From assembly GCA_012861695.1 (NCBI GenBank), contig JAAOOA010000330.1, positions 499,888 through 563,887 on the forward strand: DNA of 64,000 nt. The letters are read 5' to 3'. The translations under genes were made by a program, and so were the position numbers. Shown in pieces: positions 23,232 through 37,004 of the stretch; position 1 is the stretch's first letter, and every line of letters starts with the position of its first letter. Origin of the DNA: Trematomus loennbergii. Its lineage: Eukaryota > Chordata > Actinopteri > Perciformes > Nototheniidae. The notes under the pieces are model-generated. The model saw only the letters and a program-made list of their open reading frames with translations, ran no database searches and was not told where the DNA came from.

Positions 23232-25249
23232 GTTGAGTATGATGTAGTAAAATGTATGTATCAGGTATGTAGATAAATGATGTTCAGAATAGATTCATCA
23301 CATATCTAAAGTTCTTCTTGTCATGCTTTTGGTGATACAAGTCTTTATAGTTTAGTGTTTTCCTCTTGTGATCTAATGCAGTTTTCCCGCCTTTTCCCAT
23401 CTACTTTCCCGCCTTTTCCGTAGTCCTTTCCTACTTCCAGAGTTCTTCCCAGCCAATCAGATCCTTGCCATCGCCCAGAGCTTTCCTCCAGCCAATCAGA
23501 TTCCTGCTTCTTATCCAGCCTAATCACTTCATTGCCCACACTTGAGCTTCTCTGCATATCTTTCCACCTGAACTTCATCCAATGTTTTTATCCTGGTTTT
23601 CATATCAGTCTTTTTGGATTCATTGTTTTATTTCCTCAATGGTAGAATTATGACTAACTTCAATGTAATTTCAGCTTCTATTTTCATTTCTATATTTAAA
23701 TATATATATTTTGTTCCCATATTGCTATTGTAGGAAGGCTTATTTATCAATTTCTTATAATATTTTATATTTATTCCTATTCCTTTGGGTGGTTTCAGTG
23801 ATTATTTGGAGCCTTGAGTATTTTTTATCATATTTGTCCTCACTCAGATTTTGGGGCTACGTCCAATTATGTTAACCTTGTTAAGGCTCATAAAAGCTAG
23901 ATTTCTAATTTGAGTATCTAAAAATAACTCTACATATACATAAAATAAATGTTGATAAAGTTTCCCCTGGCATCACCCAATGCCAAATTTCTGTCCTCAT
24001 AATTGACGGTCTTCGAGGTAAATTATGTTTGAATAATTGAATTTACAACTAAAGTGATGCTAGATCGTCTTCAGAGCAGGAGCTCTCTGATTGGCTGCGA
24101 CCCAACCAAAGGTCTATGGTTTTAACCCTCTTAAGCTTTGATGTAGTTTATAAAGAAACCCATTGGCCTCACAATGATTAGGTTTATTTTTATACTCTGT
24201 GATTTGCATTCTCGTCTACTTTGTACTATATACAGACAAGATGAATGTCAAATTGTTTTGATGTCTGGCTTTTATCCCTGTTCAATATTTAATCAACGCT
24301 AAGTGATTGCACTAAGTGTTCTTACCACTCATTGAACTTGGCCCCATAAGCCTCTGTTAATTATCTTCTAAATTAGAAATGGAGGCTCTTCTGCTTGCAA
24401 AACATTGGAGTCAATGTTGTGATGTTTTCATTCAAAATTAAACCTGACTCTTTGGTATGACATTGAGTAAAGCTCCCTGCTGTCAAGCAAAAAGCAGAAC
24501 TCTGATATCATGACCTGCTGGTCCACAGCCAGTTTTCATGTATTGTCCTATCGGCTGCCTCCCTGCCTCCGAAAAAAAAAGTATCTGAGCCGAAGTAAAT
24601 TAAATCAGGTCAATCAAAGACAGGTAGTGTTGGTGAGGCGATGGAGCCAAGACCAGGGAAGCTTTCCAGCGCGAGAGAGAGAGAGTTTCTGTGTGACGTT
24701 ATCAGGACAACTTCTAATCCAGTAGTCCAACTGAAGTCTTTGCATCTGGTGTACCTGTTGTTTCTGCCTGCTTTCAATCAGATTCAACTTCATATGTTCT
24801 GTACACGATGAAGAAATGTATCGCTGTATCAATGCCAAGTTTGGAGGCGTGTAGATGCGTTCTTCTGACGACTTCCATGAGTTTCATACTTCATCTATAA
24901 TGTGTATGATGCTCCATTCCTGAAAACGTATCAGAGGTTCAATGACGAACAGATGTTTCTTTGGCAAGTGTTCACTCAATTGAACTCTGAGCAGTGCAGC
25001 CTTTTTTGGCCATTTTTAAAACTCTCCAGGATAAATGTTGTGCTAAAAAGTTGACTTTCAGAGGTTTTTTACCATCACAAGCAACTCAATTATGTGTCAT
25101 GTCATATTATGACCTAATTGTACTATTTGGAAGTGGGTATTTGAATGAAATACAGGCAATTATACACATATTATCACATTGACTCTAAGTTGATTGTTTA
25201 CCAATTACAATGTGAGCTTCCATTTTAATGTGAAGTCAAACTACTTTTT
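23232..25249. other. No gene; small local repeats
   Basis: At about 23375-23420 TTTCCCGCCTTTTCC occurs twice, and CCAGCCAATCAGAT occurs twice at 23450-23505. These are local duplications of unknown meaning. The rest is AT-rich single-copy DNA. Confidence 0.5.
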
Positions 25250-25371
25250 CTAAAGTCCCTGGGCAAGACACTTCACCTCAAATTGCTCCTGTGGGGATTG
25301 TCCACAGTACTGAATGCATGTAAGTCGCTTTGGATAAAAGCATCTAACAAATGACATGTAATGTAATGTTG
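25250..25371 (+). repeat. SINE/LINE-type 3' tail fragment
   Basis: Contains CCCTGGGCAAGACACTTCAC and then AAGTCGCTTTGGATAAAAGC, a tail shared by common fish retroposons, ending in a short TAATG repeat (TGTAATGTAATG). No RNA polymerase III promoter boxes are visible upstream, so it is a truncated copy. Confidence 0.65.
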
Positions 25372-28300
25372 TGGTAGTTGAATTGGCTATTTATAGTTCA
25401 CAAGTAGGAATCGTAACTTTTATTTGGTTTTCTAGTTCTGAGAAGTCTTGAATGCAACGTTAGCTTTCAAGTGATGTTGCCCTTAAAAGGCAGTAGAGGT
25501 ATGATATTGGTAATGTAGATATTTGAGGTATTTTATTGGAAATAGCGTAACCAAAAGTGGTTTGTCTATACTTTCTATATTTAAAACTGGCTGGTGATTC
25601 ACTTCTTAAAACTCTGTTGTTCTTCTATTTCCAGACATTCATTGCGTTCAGCGGTCCGTACCTTCCTGTGCTGGGAAAACGGTCCACACATGGAAAAAAA
25701 GAATATACAGTAGGTCTATCCACATATAAATACAACTGTAATGGACTGCATATGTCAAATCAAGATCATTTGTTTAACAGAAAGTTATATACAGTGTCTC
25801 CGAAGCTTAACGGTCCTTGTCTATTATTATTATTAGAGATGTTATGGTATGGACAATGGTATTTTAATCCAGGTTATAGGATTAGAAAAGCTTCCATACC
25901 AATGTGGTAAATCCAACATTGACGCCTAATAAAATCAGTAAAAGTAATGGGTTTATGAACATGTATAAGTTCACCAATCATGCCAACTACCCACCACTTC
26001 TGGCCAATCCAAACTAATCACATGTGCTGTATGCAGAGTGACTTGAATGGCTAAGGATGGAAAATCAGAGGATTCATTATGTTGATGATGTAAATGGGTG
26101 TACCAAATTTAGTTTCAATGTGTCCAATACTTTGTGAGATACTGTATGTCCCCTTGAAACTACAAATGTCAACCTCAGGGGGATTATGTTGTAGGTAGCC
26201 ATCGAGTTACACTGGAGTTGCTTATAGAGTTTCAAAATAAAACTTACGGGTAATACAAGAAGAGAAAAGAAGGCTGCATGACTGGTTGAAATACAGAAAC
26301 TCTTGTAATTTGGACTCAAAATGTGCCCAATTATGATCAGTTTTGATAAGAAGCTCCAGAGCTGCCTGTCTGAAGTAGATGTTGAGATAATCATGTTATA
26401 ATTTCCCTAAGTGAGCTTCAAAGTGCACCTGAAAAGCTTCTTGTGCAAAATTCATATTATACAGAAGCAGTCATAGAAGAAGTGCATTATATTTGGCAGC
26501 AGCTACCTCACAACATATCATTTATATTGCAGAAAGAACAGATTCCAGTCAATCTGACCTTCTTATATACAGTAGAGTTGTCGGCTGCTGTTCGTTCTCA
26601 TATTTTTGGTTAATGTGACTTTGTAAACGGACCATTTGTGCAGCTATCACTCCCAGAGGATGTCATTTCCATCTGCCTGATCAATTCTCACCTTGAAAAA
26701 CCTTATTTCTTTTTGCATACTCACCTTGGTCACTTTCACAGTCCCTTGGTTTCCATTTTGTTCTGTGTAGAATTGTAGCATCTGTCTGTAGATTTAGATT
26801 ACAAGGTCAATCCACGTGAAACGGTAATAAATGTTTAAAGGGCACTTTGAAAGTCCTCTCACATTTGACTAGTTTTGGGGCTCATTAACCAGGGTACAAT
26901 TACTACCAGCTGTGAAAAACTCTGTCTGGCACGTAAGTCACTTCCGCACAAAAATCATTTGCCACAAAAATCATTCGCCACACACCATCGCGCGTCATTC
27001 ATTAAGAAACCCACGTCGCTGAGTCTGTCTTCATTCCATGGGTACACATTTATGTCTGGCATCATCCAAGCCATCCTCGCTGTTATTACCATAATTCCCT
27101 GTGACACAATGAAACCTGTTACCCTGGCTCACAGCGCTGGCCCATTACACTATTAATCAGACCCTACACACACTCCCAGAGCAGCTCCATGTATGTGTGA
27201 ATGAGTAACACTGATTTATCTGACACTCTGTGTGGCTTGCTTCAACGGTGTCACATCTCGCTCTCTAATCCATATGCATGGGGCCGGCATGTGTTTAATT
27301 TTGCATGGTTTTAGTATGTGTGGGTGTGGGCTGGAGTTCATAAAGTCAGAAAAGGGGTTCAAAGGTTTGACTGTGGGTTATGTAAAAGCCCCGAGAATAC
27401 ATTATTGGGACCTACAATCATCTTAATGTGTTTGTATGACAGATATCACAACAATGAAAGTAATAAGTGTTGAAAACCTGAAGAATGAGTTTGCATATTA
27501 CACATTTTTCGCTCTGGTCACAACCTACTGTCAATACAAATGCTAATTGCTACTTCTTTCTCTCTGTTGTTCAGTTCTGGGTTTATCAGAGTGTTTTTAC
27601 TGAAAGTAGTTGCCAAGCAGCTTTATATGTATAAAATGAATGTGCATATATTTAAATAATGTTTCCACGTTGCAAATAGTGTCGCTTTCAGCCTGGACGC
27701 ATAGTTTGTTGACCTATTGTCCACTTGGCTCTCACAAGCATGAAACTGGCAGTGGACGTGTCTAAATCTATGGGACACTGTCAGAAACAAGGAGTAAACA
27801 AGGACATAGACAAAAAGAAAGCCCCGCGACATCTTCTTGTGAGGTTTATGATCGCTGAAGCGGTGAAACAAATAAAATCCTATCAGATGACAGAAGTCGA
27901 GGCGGCAAAGAGACGATAAAAGGCTTTCTTTCTGCCACAACTACTCAACCGCCCTCTCTTGTTCTCGCTGTATCAGAAAATAAAACCTCCTGGGGAAAGT
28001 GGGCTGCCACCAACGTGTCTTTATGTGTCTGCTCGTGTACTTAAACTCATTTTGCCTGTCTCTCCCCCCCCCCCCGTGTTGTCCATGAAACGCTAGATTT
28101 CTCTTTAGAATTGGACCCCATTGATTTCCAGGAGAGAAATATGTGTCATTTTCCAAAGATAAACACAGACCAGCAGTCATGAGCTGGATAAGAAAACACA
28201 CCAGACTGCACACACAATGGCTACATATTCTGGCAAACCAATTTTTTTTAAATTCTGGGCGATTTAAACAGGTTTTCCCTTCTCCACGCGTAGTGATTTT

Positions 28301-30150
28301 TATTGCCATTGTCGTAAATTTCACCGCCATGATGGCCAGTCCATTTCTCTCTGTTTTCTGTTCTTTCTAATAACGGATGTAACCTTAGTGCAGTAAAGCG
28401 TGCTGACATAAGGTCCGACCACCAGCCCATTCCCCCTCTGCTTGACTCACTGCAGATGGGATGGATGGACTGATGGAAAATCATCCATCTCTTCCAGCTG
28501 AGACACGCATTCCCTCTCTTTGTGTCTCTCCTTTCTGCTGCTTCCATTAAACTTCAGCAGTCAACAACAGTGAGTAATGAGGGGGTCACTTCCAACAGTT
28601 ATAATCAATGATGCTCTTTACGACTGAATGAACAGAGTCTATTGAATTAAGAAAAAAATGAAACAATGCCCTCTTTTCAATTTCCCAGAGGTTGTAGTCT
28701 AATTTCCTCTCTTAAGAACAGTAGAGGAAAGTAGCCGGTTTAACTCCTGTCAGGGTTTAATGGATGGGCAGTGGATGTGTGTGAGTGTGTGCTGAAGGTG
28801 CAGATACTTGCTGCAATGACTCACCCATTGATTTCCACTAAAAGGTTTTCCACAGCCTTGGACATGGCGTAGTGCAGAACTGAAACATCAGAATTGTTGA
28901 GTACAGTAGAGACAACAGTTGAAGGTTAAATACCCAATAAAAACATTTGGTCACTCACTGTTTCGAAGCCTAGATGATTGGCGTTTAGTCATCTTGTTTT
29001 TTTTCAGAATCAGTCATTGGGAGATCAAGATACTTTGAAGCGAGGGAACTATAAAACATGTTGTTTAATGGATAAAGTCCTTCATCGAAAATACTACTAG
29101 GATAGCATCGGCTTCTCTTGTTCGCTCTGTTTTGTTGTGTAATCAGTGTAAAATGTTCTAGAAACAGTTCAGGTGAAGACAAGTGTTCTCATTACAGAAT
29201 ACTTATTGTCCTGCCAGGTGGTTAATTGTGACGACTTAGAAGGGGGGAAAAGGGCGGGGGATTAAGATGGTTTGGATGTATGAAATCAAAACAGTTTTAT
29301 TCCCTCGCTCAAGAATTAACCTACAAAAGTGCTGAAAAAACATCACATCAAAATATTAAAATGTTGACGAAATCAAGTGAAATAGGACTGACTTGAAGCG
29401 GTGTTTTTTTTAAAGTCCATTTTGACATTTTGACTTTGAACACAATATTAGAGCGACTTTATTGTTTGATCAATTAAAATGTGTATTTCGATTTTACCAC
29501 TATAAGCTACAATTAAAAGCTTTGCTAACCCTCTAACTAGCATAAGCACTTCTTCCCTTCATTCAAATATATAGTAGTCATCAAGTAAATATGGCAAAAA
29601 GTGGTCCTCCCTTCAACAGCTAAGTAGAAACTTGGCAGTTCGGTTGCTGGATAAAAAAACCTGCATTTATTTCTTTTCAAAGCCACAGGCCAGACACTTT
29701 TTTAAATTCTCCTGCGTGGCTTCTGTGACTCAACTCCAGCTGAGTCACTCTCCCCATGCTCATCTCTGCTCAGGTTGTTTACCGACATCCAGAGAGAGTG
29801 TGGGGGCTGCAGGAGAAAGGTAATAGGACAGGTGATGAACACAGGTTATGCCCTGTCTGAGATGACACATACATAGAAACAGAAACCCCCTTTTCAAACA
29901 GAACTTTCACCAAAGTCTCTCATTAAAGCCTCGGAGATCCTTTTTGAAAATCTCCCAAACAAGAAACATTTGGCCTTTTATTATTATGAGGAAAAGTCGG
30001 AGTCTCAAGAGTTGTTTGCTCATTAAAAAACCCTCTGTAATGACAGTAGGGACGAAAAAGCAGTAGAATAAACATGTCGGAGATATAACACCCAAATTAA
30101 AATAAAAGATGCCATGGTATGTGTGAGAGCACGGTGAAAGTAAAAACTAA
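25372..30150. other. No recognisable feature
   Basis: About 4.8 kb of single-copy DNA by eye. A poly-C run lies at about 28065-28075. No convincing exon, repeat terminus or RNA gene was seen. Confidence 0.45.
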
Positions 30151-30769
30151 GGCCCGTCCACACGGATACGAAACGGAGACGAAAATGAACCGAAGTCAAT
30201 ATCAAAAAGTCTTCCGTCCACACGGAATCGGCTCAAGAAACGTGTCCGTCCACACGAGACCGCTCGACCCGCTGGAGACGCTGTAGTACATATGCCAGGC
30301 CTGTAAGTGGCGCTGTACTTCCGCCACTAAATACACCAAAATACCAGCGAATAAGACCCCCGAGCATGGTTGCCATGGTTGCCTGGTTATTCTGGGATTT
30401 AGCAACATGTAGTTCTCCATGTCCACTTGTTGCTGATGGTTGTAGCTGTAGATTTTGCACTAACATCTGTATCATGGTCGGTAGCGTCTGGAGCACGAAC
30501 GCAACCCTGTGATCCTCCATTGTTGTTGTTGGCGAAACGCATCAGCAATGACGTAGGTGACGCTGGGGTGGGGAGAGGCGGGGCTATGATCGTTTAGGGC
30601 GTACACACGGTGCCGCAAGCGTTACGTTACCAGACCTTCCCACTTTGGCATGCGTTATTGTTTGAGGGCTCCGTTTCCGCGGTTCCGTTACGGCCTCGTG
30701 TGGACGAACCGTCCATACGATAAAGAACTATAACGGATAACACCCGTTTCGTCTCCGTGTGGACGGGGC
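30151..30769. mobile_element. MITE with CCCGTCCACACGGA termini
   Basis: Left end GGCCCGTCCACACGGA and right end TCCGTGTGGACGGGGC are inverted repeats. Homology continues inwards through ACGAAACGG. The central part is GC-richer than its flanks and repeats the phrase GTCCACACG internally. No clear target duplication was found, so the superfamily is open. Positions about 30262-30310 match a segment of the TTAA MITEs at 8405 and 45555. Confidence 0.75.
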
Positions 30770-30770
30770 G

Positions 30771-32037
30771 AATAAAATATGGAATAGAATTTGGCAGTAA
30801 TAATAAAAAAGAGAACATATATTGTGTACTATTTTTAGATTCACAATAACCTTGAATAACGTGTGAGCTCTAACAAATGTATATCGCTCTCAAACTCTAA
30901 GTCTCTTTCTCAGTGTTTCAATGTTGAATTATTCGTACCCTTGAGCCACACCAGCTGAAGGACTGGGAGGTGCAGTGACAGTTCAATGGACAATTGCTTC
31001 ACGGGAGGGTGGGTCGGTGGAGAATCTCCTCTCCTCATCTTCCTCTCCCTCTCCTCATTCCTCTCCCTCATCTCTTCTCCGTGCTCACAGATGTTGTTAT
31101 GACGAGTCGAAGCTCCTCTGTCTGTGTTTACCTGTTGCCAGCATGGATGACTTGCCCAGTAGAATAGATACAGGAAAGAGTGCTCTTGTATTGTGTGTAC
31201 AGTACATACATTTGCCCTTTTTGCAGGGAGGATGTATCACAAGGGGTCAAGGTGTCAGTCTTAACTTTGAAGAGTCTCTGAGGTTTCACAGTCTGTTAAG
31301 CTACAGCAATGACATGTTTTCATCCCACAGAGGAGGATGCAGTCCTAATGAAAAACACTGCAAAATGCCGACTCTCAAAGTATAAATTCAGTGTGAACCA
31401 ATTATGTATGCAATTAAAAACATGTCAAAGAGAATATGTAGAAAATAATGAAAGCCAGCTCCACCCCCATGAATTACATAATCTAGAATCTGTACAGCTA
31501 TTGATCAAACTAAATCATCATGAATCAGAAATATACCCATTTCTATTCGTCCAAAACAGAGATGGTCTGCGAAGGGGAAAGGACATTTCCCTATTAGCCG
31601 TACACGATGTGACATCTGCGAGTCCCATTTAATTTTTCATCCTGTTCCTCACGCTGAGTTACTTTAACTCTCGTAAAGAGAACACGGGCCCTTAAGTGAA
31701 CCTGCTGAACGGTGTCACAGGTGATCAGTTATCATCTGATCTCAGACAAAGTCAAACTTCAGCATCGTTTTGTCATCAGGCCAGTGATGCAGAGCAGCTT
31801 TCAGCCTCCACTGACCTGAGCTGCCTCCTCTCCTGCACACCTGAGCCATGTTTGATGGTGTGTTCAGGGTCTGTTCTCACTTCACTGAGTTCAACACCTG
31901 ATCTCAAGTCATTCTGTTTTTTTTGTGATGTTTTTTTTTAAACACTGCAGTGCAAAACAAGTGTTAAGGCATATAAAAGACTAAAAGACCTTTTCTCTGG
32001 AGATCTCCTTCTCTAAATCACGAGGCAGTGAGTTTGT
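30771..32037. other. No recognisable feature
   Basis: A CT-rich stretch lies at about 31025-31085. Otherwise plain single-copy DNA. Confidence 0.5.
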
Positions 32038-33027
32038 TTAGGTGAGTTTCATTAGACAAACCTTTCCAATAGTTGGAACTGCTTGGAAATGTGGCTTCTG
32101 GATATTGTTGCCTTGCGCTACTCTTTCCTTGGCCTGGCTAAAAAAAGAGAGGTAAAAGTTCTGATTCAGACACCAACACTTCTTCAGGGTTTCAATAGCA
32201 ACTTGGTACACTTGGTTCCAATGAAATGTGGCTCCCTTTCCCCCTTTTAAGTGCACCAGGTGCTCTGCTACTTAAATGGGATGTTTGAAACAATACCAGC
32301 CTGACATACCAAGAACCCTCTGGACAGATTTAAGTATTCTTTTTGAGAGTCTATATGACTCAGGAATGAATATATGTTTAGAAAAACTTGCTCTTTTCAT
32401 GGTAAATCAGACTGGCCCCTCAGAGCTTTTGAAAAACAACCTAAAGGTCATGTGCTTTTCACAAGACGGCGAGTAGAAGATGATGTCATCCAGTAGACGA
32501 AGCGGATGGTAACTTTGAGGTCTCAAAACGTTGTCTCGATACCACTGAAAAGTTGCCAGTGTGTTTTGTTGTAAGGCCAAAGGGGCAGCTGTTGTGTCTG
32601 TCTGCATCCATCATGACCTGCCAACAAACACAGCTGGGGTCAAACACATGAGAATCAGCCAGTCCAGAGTTCCCTGTGTGGTTTAGGGTCAAAGCAATAC
32701 GTTTAATGAAGTTCACACAGAAGCTTGACTTCACTTCTTTCTGGGACTGAAGCAGAAGATGAAGGTTTGATGATGATGGCTCACAGCTTTGCCTCCACTA
32801 TCTCCCTGAATACCATGCTGGGTTGACTATATGACTTCTGTTTGATTGGCAATCCAGTCCTCTGTTCGGACACTTGTACGACCCAAGATGGAAGTGCACA
32901 TATCAGCATTCACCTGTAGCAGGTTGCAGAACTGTGTTATCCCTTCTTCATCATGCTGTGATCTCCCAGCATGACCGCGCAGTGTCCATGTTGGAGACGA
33001 CTGCATGATCTGGAGCTCACGGCTCAA
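32038..33027 (-). pseudogene. Gypsy-type retrotransposon pol fossil
   Basis: Fragments of reverse transcriptase and RNase H are recognisable on the minus strand, in the right order but in different frames. Near 32710-32680 FCVNFIKRIAL resembles the FCVDYRKLN block. Near 32610 DADRHN...CPFGL resembles the MPFGL region. Near 32580-32500 ATFQWYRDNVLRP and LLDDIIFYSPS correspond to the ATFQ and (Y/L)xDDI catalytic region. Near 32240-32160 ATFHWNQVYQVAIETLK matches the start of the RNase H domain. Many stops and shifts are present and no LTRs were found. It is an old, inert remnant. Its edges are approximate. Confidence 0.75.
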
Positions 33028-34186
33028 TTCAAGACAAGCAGACCCTTTTTTTTACTCCGTACTGTAAGGTTTGTAGTAGTTCTGGCCAATATGGCTTATA
33101 AATCTTGATATTTTCTAAAATAACACTGTTTGACTTTGATGTATCAGATCATTAGCAGTTTGATTATGCTAGTTGACCAATATAGTCATTTATTCCAAAC
33201 CCAATAGATCCACCCTCAAATGATCATGTATATTTGGTTTGTATCTCCTACCCATAGTTGGTAATGTTGTCTTTCATGTAAAAGTTGTTGGTGATTACCC
33301 TCACATCAACCCTGATCTTGCTCTTATATATGTTTTTGGTGCAGAATGACCTTAAGGACTTCTACTTGATATGATTTGAGTGTACCAAACTTGTATTGCT
33401 GCTTCTTGAAATGTACAGAGAGTCCATCCTGTTCTGATAAACACGAGCCTGTGTGATAAAAAAGACGTGAAACGTACACTCATAGCCTTGATGTTGTTGT
33501 TCAAAGGGAGGCCCAAGGTTCGACCTGAAGACCTTGCTCTTGGCAGTAAATGACATCATCAAAAGTACGGATTTGAGTTTGCCGTCTTATTATACATGTT
33601 AAATTATTCGGCCTTGTACCTCCTCCACAGAAAGCGACATTAATAATTCATTAAGATGTCACACATTTCGAAAGAGAGTTGCTGTGATGAACTGACGAAA
33701 TATGAAGAATACCTACTAAAACCCATCCCTCTATACCTCTAAAGCCTTAAGACTCACTTAAAGAGACTTTCAAAAGCCAGTCCTCACTCTAAATGCCAAC
33801 GTGTGAAGTCTTTCTCTGCATATAAAAGGGACAAATCAAATCAACCTTGCCAGAAGTGAATAACAATGACTCAAAATCAGTCAGATGTTACGTCAGATAT
33901 GCTTTGATGAAGTGCTGCCTGCTCACCTTTAACATGAAAGATGGGAGAAATCAGCATTAAGGAGGCTGATATATCTCTGCATGATCATTTCAAAATACTT
34001 TCCCATCCCGACATGCTAAAGAGAGGATTTCCAGTAACTCAGCGAGGAGTGTTGTTCATAAAGTATCCGCCAATGGCTGTTAATGATGAGTACAAACACA
34101 GATGGCACAATGAAGGATGTGTCGAGAAAGAAATAAAGAAAATATTGGCTCTGCCAGTGTCTTTATTATATCTCACATTATGAAGG
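33028..34186. other. No recognisable feature
   Basis: May include further unrecognisable decayed retrotransposon sequence. Nothing can be supported. Confidence 0.4.
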
Positions 34187-34194
34187 TGCTAGAC

Positions 34195-36115
34195 CAGGGG
34201 TCGGCAACCTTTTGATATGAGCCTCTCTGCGGAGAAGCAGTGTGTGGACCAGGGGCGTTGCCTGGACCTGAAAACATTCGGGGCTTAGCCCACAGTGGCG
34301 GCGGCACTACAGTGGCATTTTTTACTGCAACACTCCCCACACGCACACACACAGTACACCCGCCTGTTACAATGAAGGCTCGATAATCAGCTCACGGCAT
34401 ATAGGCAGGGGTAAAGTGGTATTTTGAGGTGGGGGGCTCACCTCCTCTGGGGGGTCCGGGGGGATGCTTCCCCGGGAAGATTTTTTTTTTAAATATTGAA
34501 GTTAAATGCATCAATCTGGTGCACTTTAGAGCAAAATGAAGAGATCTATGGACACCTCTCTCAACACCCATATGAAGCAGAACTGTAAACAGATGTACTT
34601 TTTTTTTATGGATATTTACTAATCACTCCCCTTTTAAACTCTATTCTTGTTTTACTGCCTTATAGTATTTCATAACTGTTTTTCCTTTATTCTCTTATTT
34701 TTTTTATAATGATCATATGAAGGTGTGCCGCGGAAATAATCTTTTGAATAATTTGTGACCAAACCGTTTGAGACCCACTGAGATAACTTAGACTAAAGTA
34801 TATCTAAACACTCAGAGAGTCCTTTAGCTCACCTGAGTCTCTCAGTCTGAGAGGAGAGGACTCTCCTCCAGCTTGTTGTGGAACAAACAGCTCCTTATGT
34901 CCGTTAGTGCAGCTAGCTAACCAGATGCTAACAACACGTCCATGCTGACACGGTCTCTCCCTCCCCCTCTCTCCCTCTCTCCCCCTCTCTCTCTCTCTCT
35001 CACATGCGCTATTGCCACACACACACACAGAGCCGAGCTTGAATGACACACGTTTATTTCCATGCAACTCTCTGATTGGTCTGGTGTCATGCCTCTGTTG
35101 CATTCACTGAACACGGGAAATTACAGTGCTGCCGTCCTCTCTTGTGTCATGATGAGGTTCACGTAAAGCACGGTTAATGTATTATATTATTGAGGGAGAA
35201 TTGTCCGGGGCTACAGAAAAAACATTCGGGGCTAAAGCCCCGGATGCCCAGGCCAGGTGACGCCACTGGTGTGGACCTGTCAGCACAACTTACATGATGC
35301 CGAATTTAACAAGCACATTTAAATAATTGGTTTAAACGGCATAATAATAAGGACGATCGTCCGTTCTGTGATTCTCCAGAACACACATGTTATGATATTA
35401 GGGTCAGGCAGAGTGAGATGAGATGCTGTCCCTTTAAGAGAGAGAGAGAGGGGTGTGGCGTGTGCATGTGTGTGTGGATGGTAGAGCGACAGTGATGGAG
35501 CGTGTGTTGTATGTTTCTGGAAGTGAAACGAGGCAGCAGAAAAACAGAGGTCTGTGATGTATTTTGTGAAACAGAAGAACAGCTAAATAAATGCAACGGC
35601 CTCCAAGAAGAGCTCGCCTCTCTCCAGTCATTTAAGCTAAAGTGGGTTATTGAACCTGAAGCTTGTTGCTTCTGCCCTCCTCGACTACGGTCTGGGAGCC
35701 GACAGGAAAGTTCAACACACAGATGGCCAGTCCGCCCCTTTGTAGCATATTATTTAATGAGAGATGAGCAGATCGCCACTGGGCTTTCAACTAAAGACAC
35801 AGCCACGCAAAAACTGTGGTATTTGTACAGCTCCTTATGGGTACTGCAATTTGTGCTTTCCTCTGTGGTGAAACGATCAGCCCTGCACCACGGAGGAAAG
35901 CGGCAGAAAGTCACCGGAGTTAAAGAGAGCGGGGCTGCGCTGCGTGCAGGCTTCCTTCTGCAGGTAACGGGGAGACGCGCTCTGGCGGCGGTCTCGTTCA
36001 GGATCCGAAAATAAATTTAATATTTTGCACACTTATTCCACTTATTCCTAGTGTGCCACTGGTTACGGTGCCGCGTGCCAATGCTGGCACGCATGCCAGG
36101 GGTTGCCGACCCCTG
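34195..36115 (+). mobile_element. Outer hAT element (non-autonomous) containing a nested insertion
   Basis: Ends CAGGGGTCGGCAACC and GGTTGCCGACCCCTG are inverted repeats, flanked by a perfect 8-bp duplication TGCTAGAC (34187-34194 and 36116-36123), diagnostic of hAT. Net of the nested element its length is about 0.9 kb. A 170-codon plus frame at 35502-36014 falls inside, but it has no recognised hAT motif (no zinc finger or dimerisation motif seen), so it is not called as a gene. Confidence 0.93.
34250..35268. mobile_element. hAT element nested inside the outer hAT element
   Basis: Begins CAGGGGCGTTGCC and ends GGTGACGCCACTG, imperfect inverted repeats. Inner homology includes ACATTCGGGGCT near both ends. 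The flanking 8-bp duplication GTGTGGAC is perfect (34242-34249 and 35269-35276). It therefore inserted after the outer element. A GGGGTCCGGGGGGATGC stretch and a hAT-like end (near 34720-34781, GTTTGAGACCCACTG) suggest further internal patchwork. A CT-repeat lies at about 34965-35000. Confidence 0.92.
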
Positions 36116-36420
36116 TGCTAGACAGTGTGATTACGGATGCTCTTACCTTCATGTGTCTCCTCCAACAAAGCCATCCTTTTCTATAACATTAGCTGCACAT
36201 TGAATTTCAATGCTTTGTCTCTTTTTGTCACATTTAGTTTCGAAGAGGTTTAATAAGGCTGCTGTGAATGCAACAGGCTTTTCTCAAATGTGTAGGATGC
36301 ATTTGAATTAAGTTGCATGAAACAAAAGGAAACAACACTTCGAGTCATGATGGATTAAGCATTTAAATGTATCTCAATGTAAAAATGCATCATTATGTTC
36401 TTCCAAGTGGTTGGACAGCG

Positions 36421-36635
36421 CTACAGTAATGTGAATTGTTCTTGTTCAAGCTATTCTTTTATTGTTTGAGGAGGACAAGACATTTTGTTCACATTGAGAC
36501 TTTGGTTATTATCATACTTCCTTACATCGCTCTGGGGCTGACGGTGACCTTCGTTTTGACACGGCTCTGTGATCTTGCTTTTGTTCCTCGGTTACTTTCT
36601 TCTGCGTCTTGTTCTGTTCTCTGTTAATTATTTAT
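36421..36635 (+). repeat. Dispersed repeat family, copy 1
   Basis: About 215 bp, from CTACAGTAATGTGAATT to TTAATTATTTATG, clearly homologous to 40195-40427. Landmarks are TTTATTGTTTGAGGAGGACA and CACATTGAGACTTTGGTTAT. No tRNA-type promoter boxes recognised. Family unknown to me. Confidence 0.75.
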
Positions 36636-37004
36636 GTACCCATTCATGCCTCTGAGCATTTAAAAAAGGGAATTGCCAACACTGTGCAGTACAAGTGCAA
36701 CATATTGTTTTGTATGTTAGTTGTGAAGACTTAAATGAAAGCCTGTGTTAACTCTTTCTTTATGACTTTAGGAGGACAACTACAAAATGAATTTCTCGGC
36801 CCACCACTTTGGTCTATACTTAACTATCTCAACATCTATGGATTGCAATGACATTTTATACAGACATGTATGGTCCCCAGAGGATGAATCATACCGACTT
36901 TGGTAAGCCCTTTCCTTTGGATCGCCATGAAGTTGACATATTTGGTTTTGAGTTATCTCAAAAATGATTTGGTAGATTTTCCACACAATATAAGGTGTAA
37001 TAAT
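36636..37004. other. No recognisable feature
   Basis: Plain AT-rich DNA. Confidence 0.5.

Noticed and set aside
30233..30520. Minus-strand frame sharing TGLAYVLQRLQR with a frame at 8224-8514
   Set aside because: The similarity comes from a DNA module shared by MITEs, and frames are not otherwise conserved.
35502..36014. 170-codon plus-strand frame inside the outer hAT element
   Set aside because: No transposase motif or other domain recognised. It lies in a non-autonomous element, and its length alone is weak evidence.
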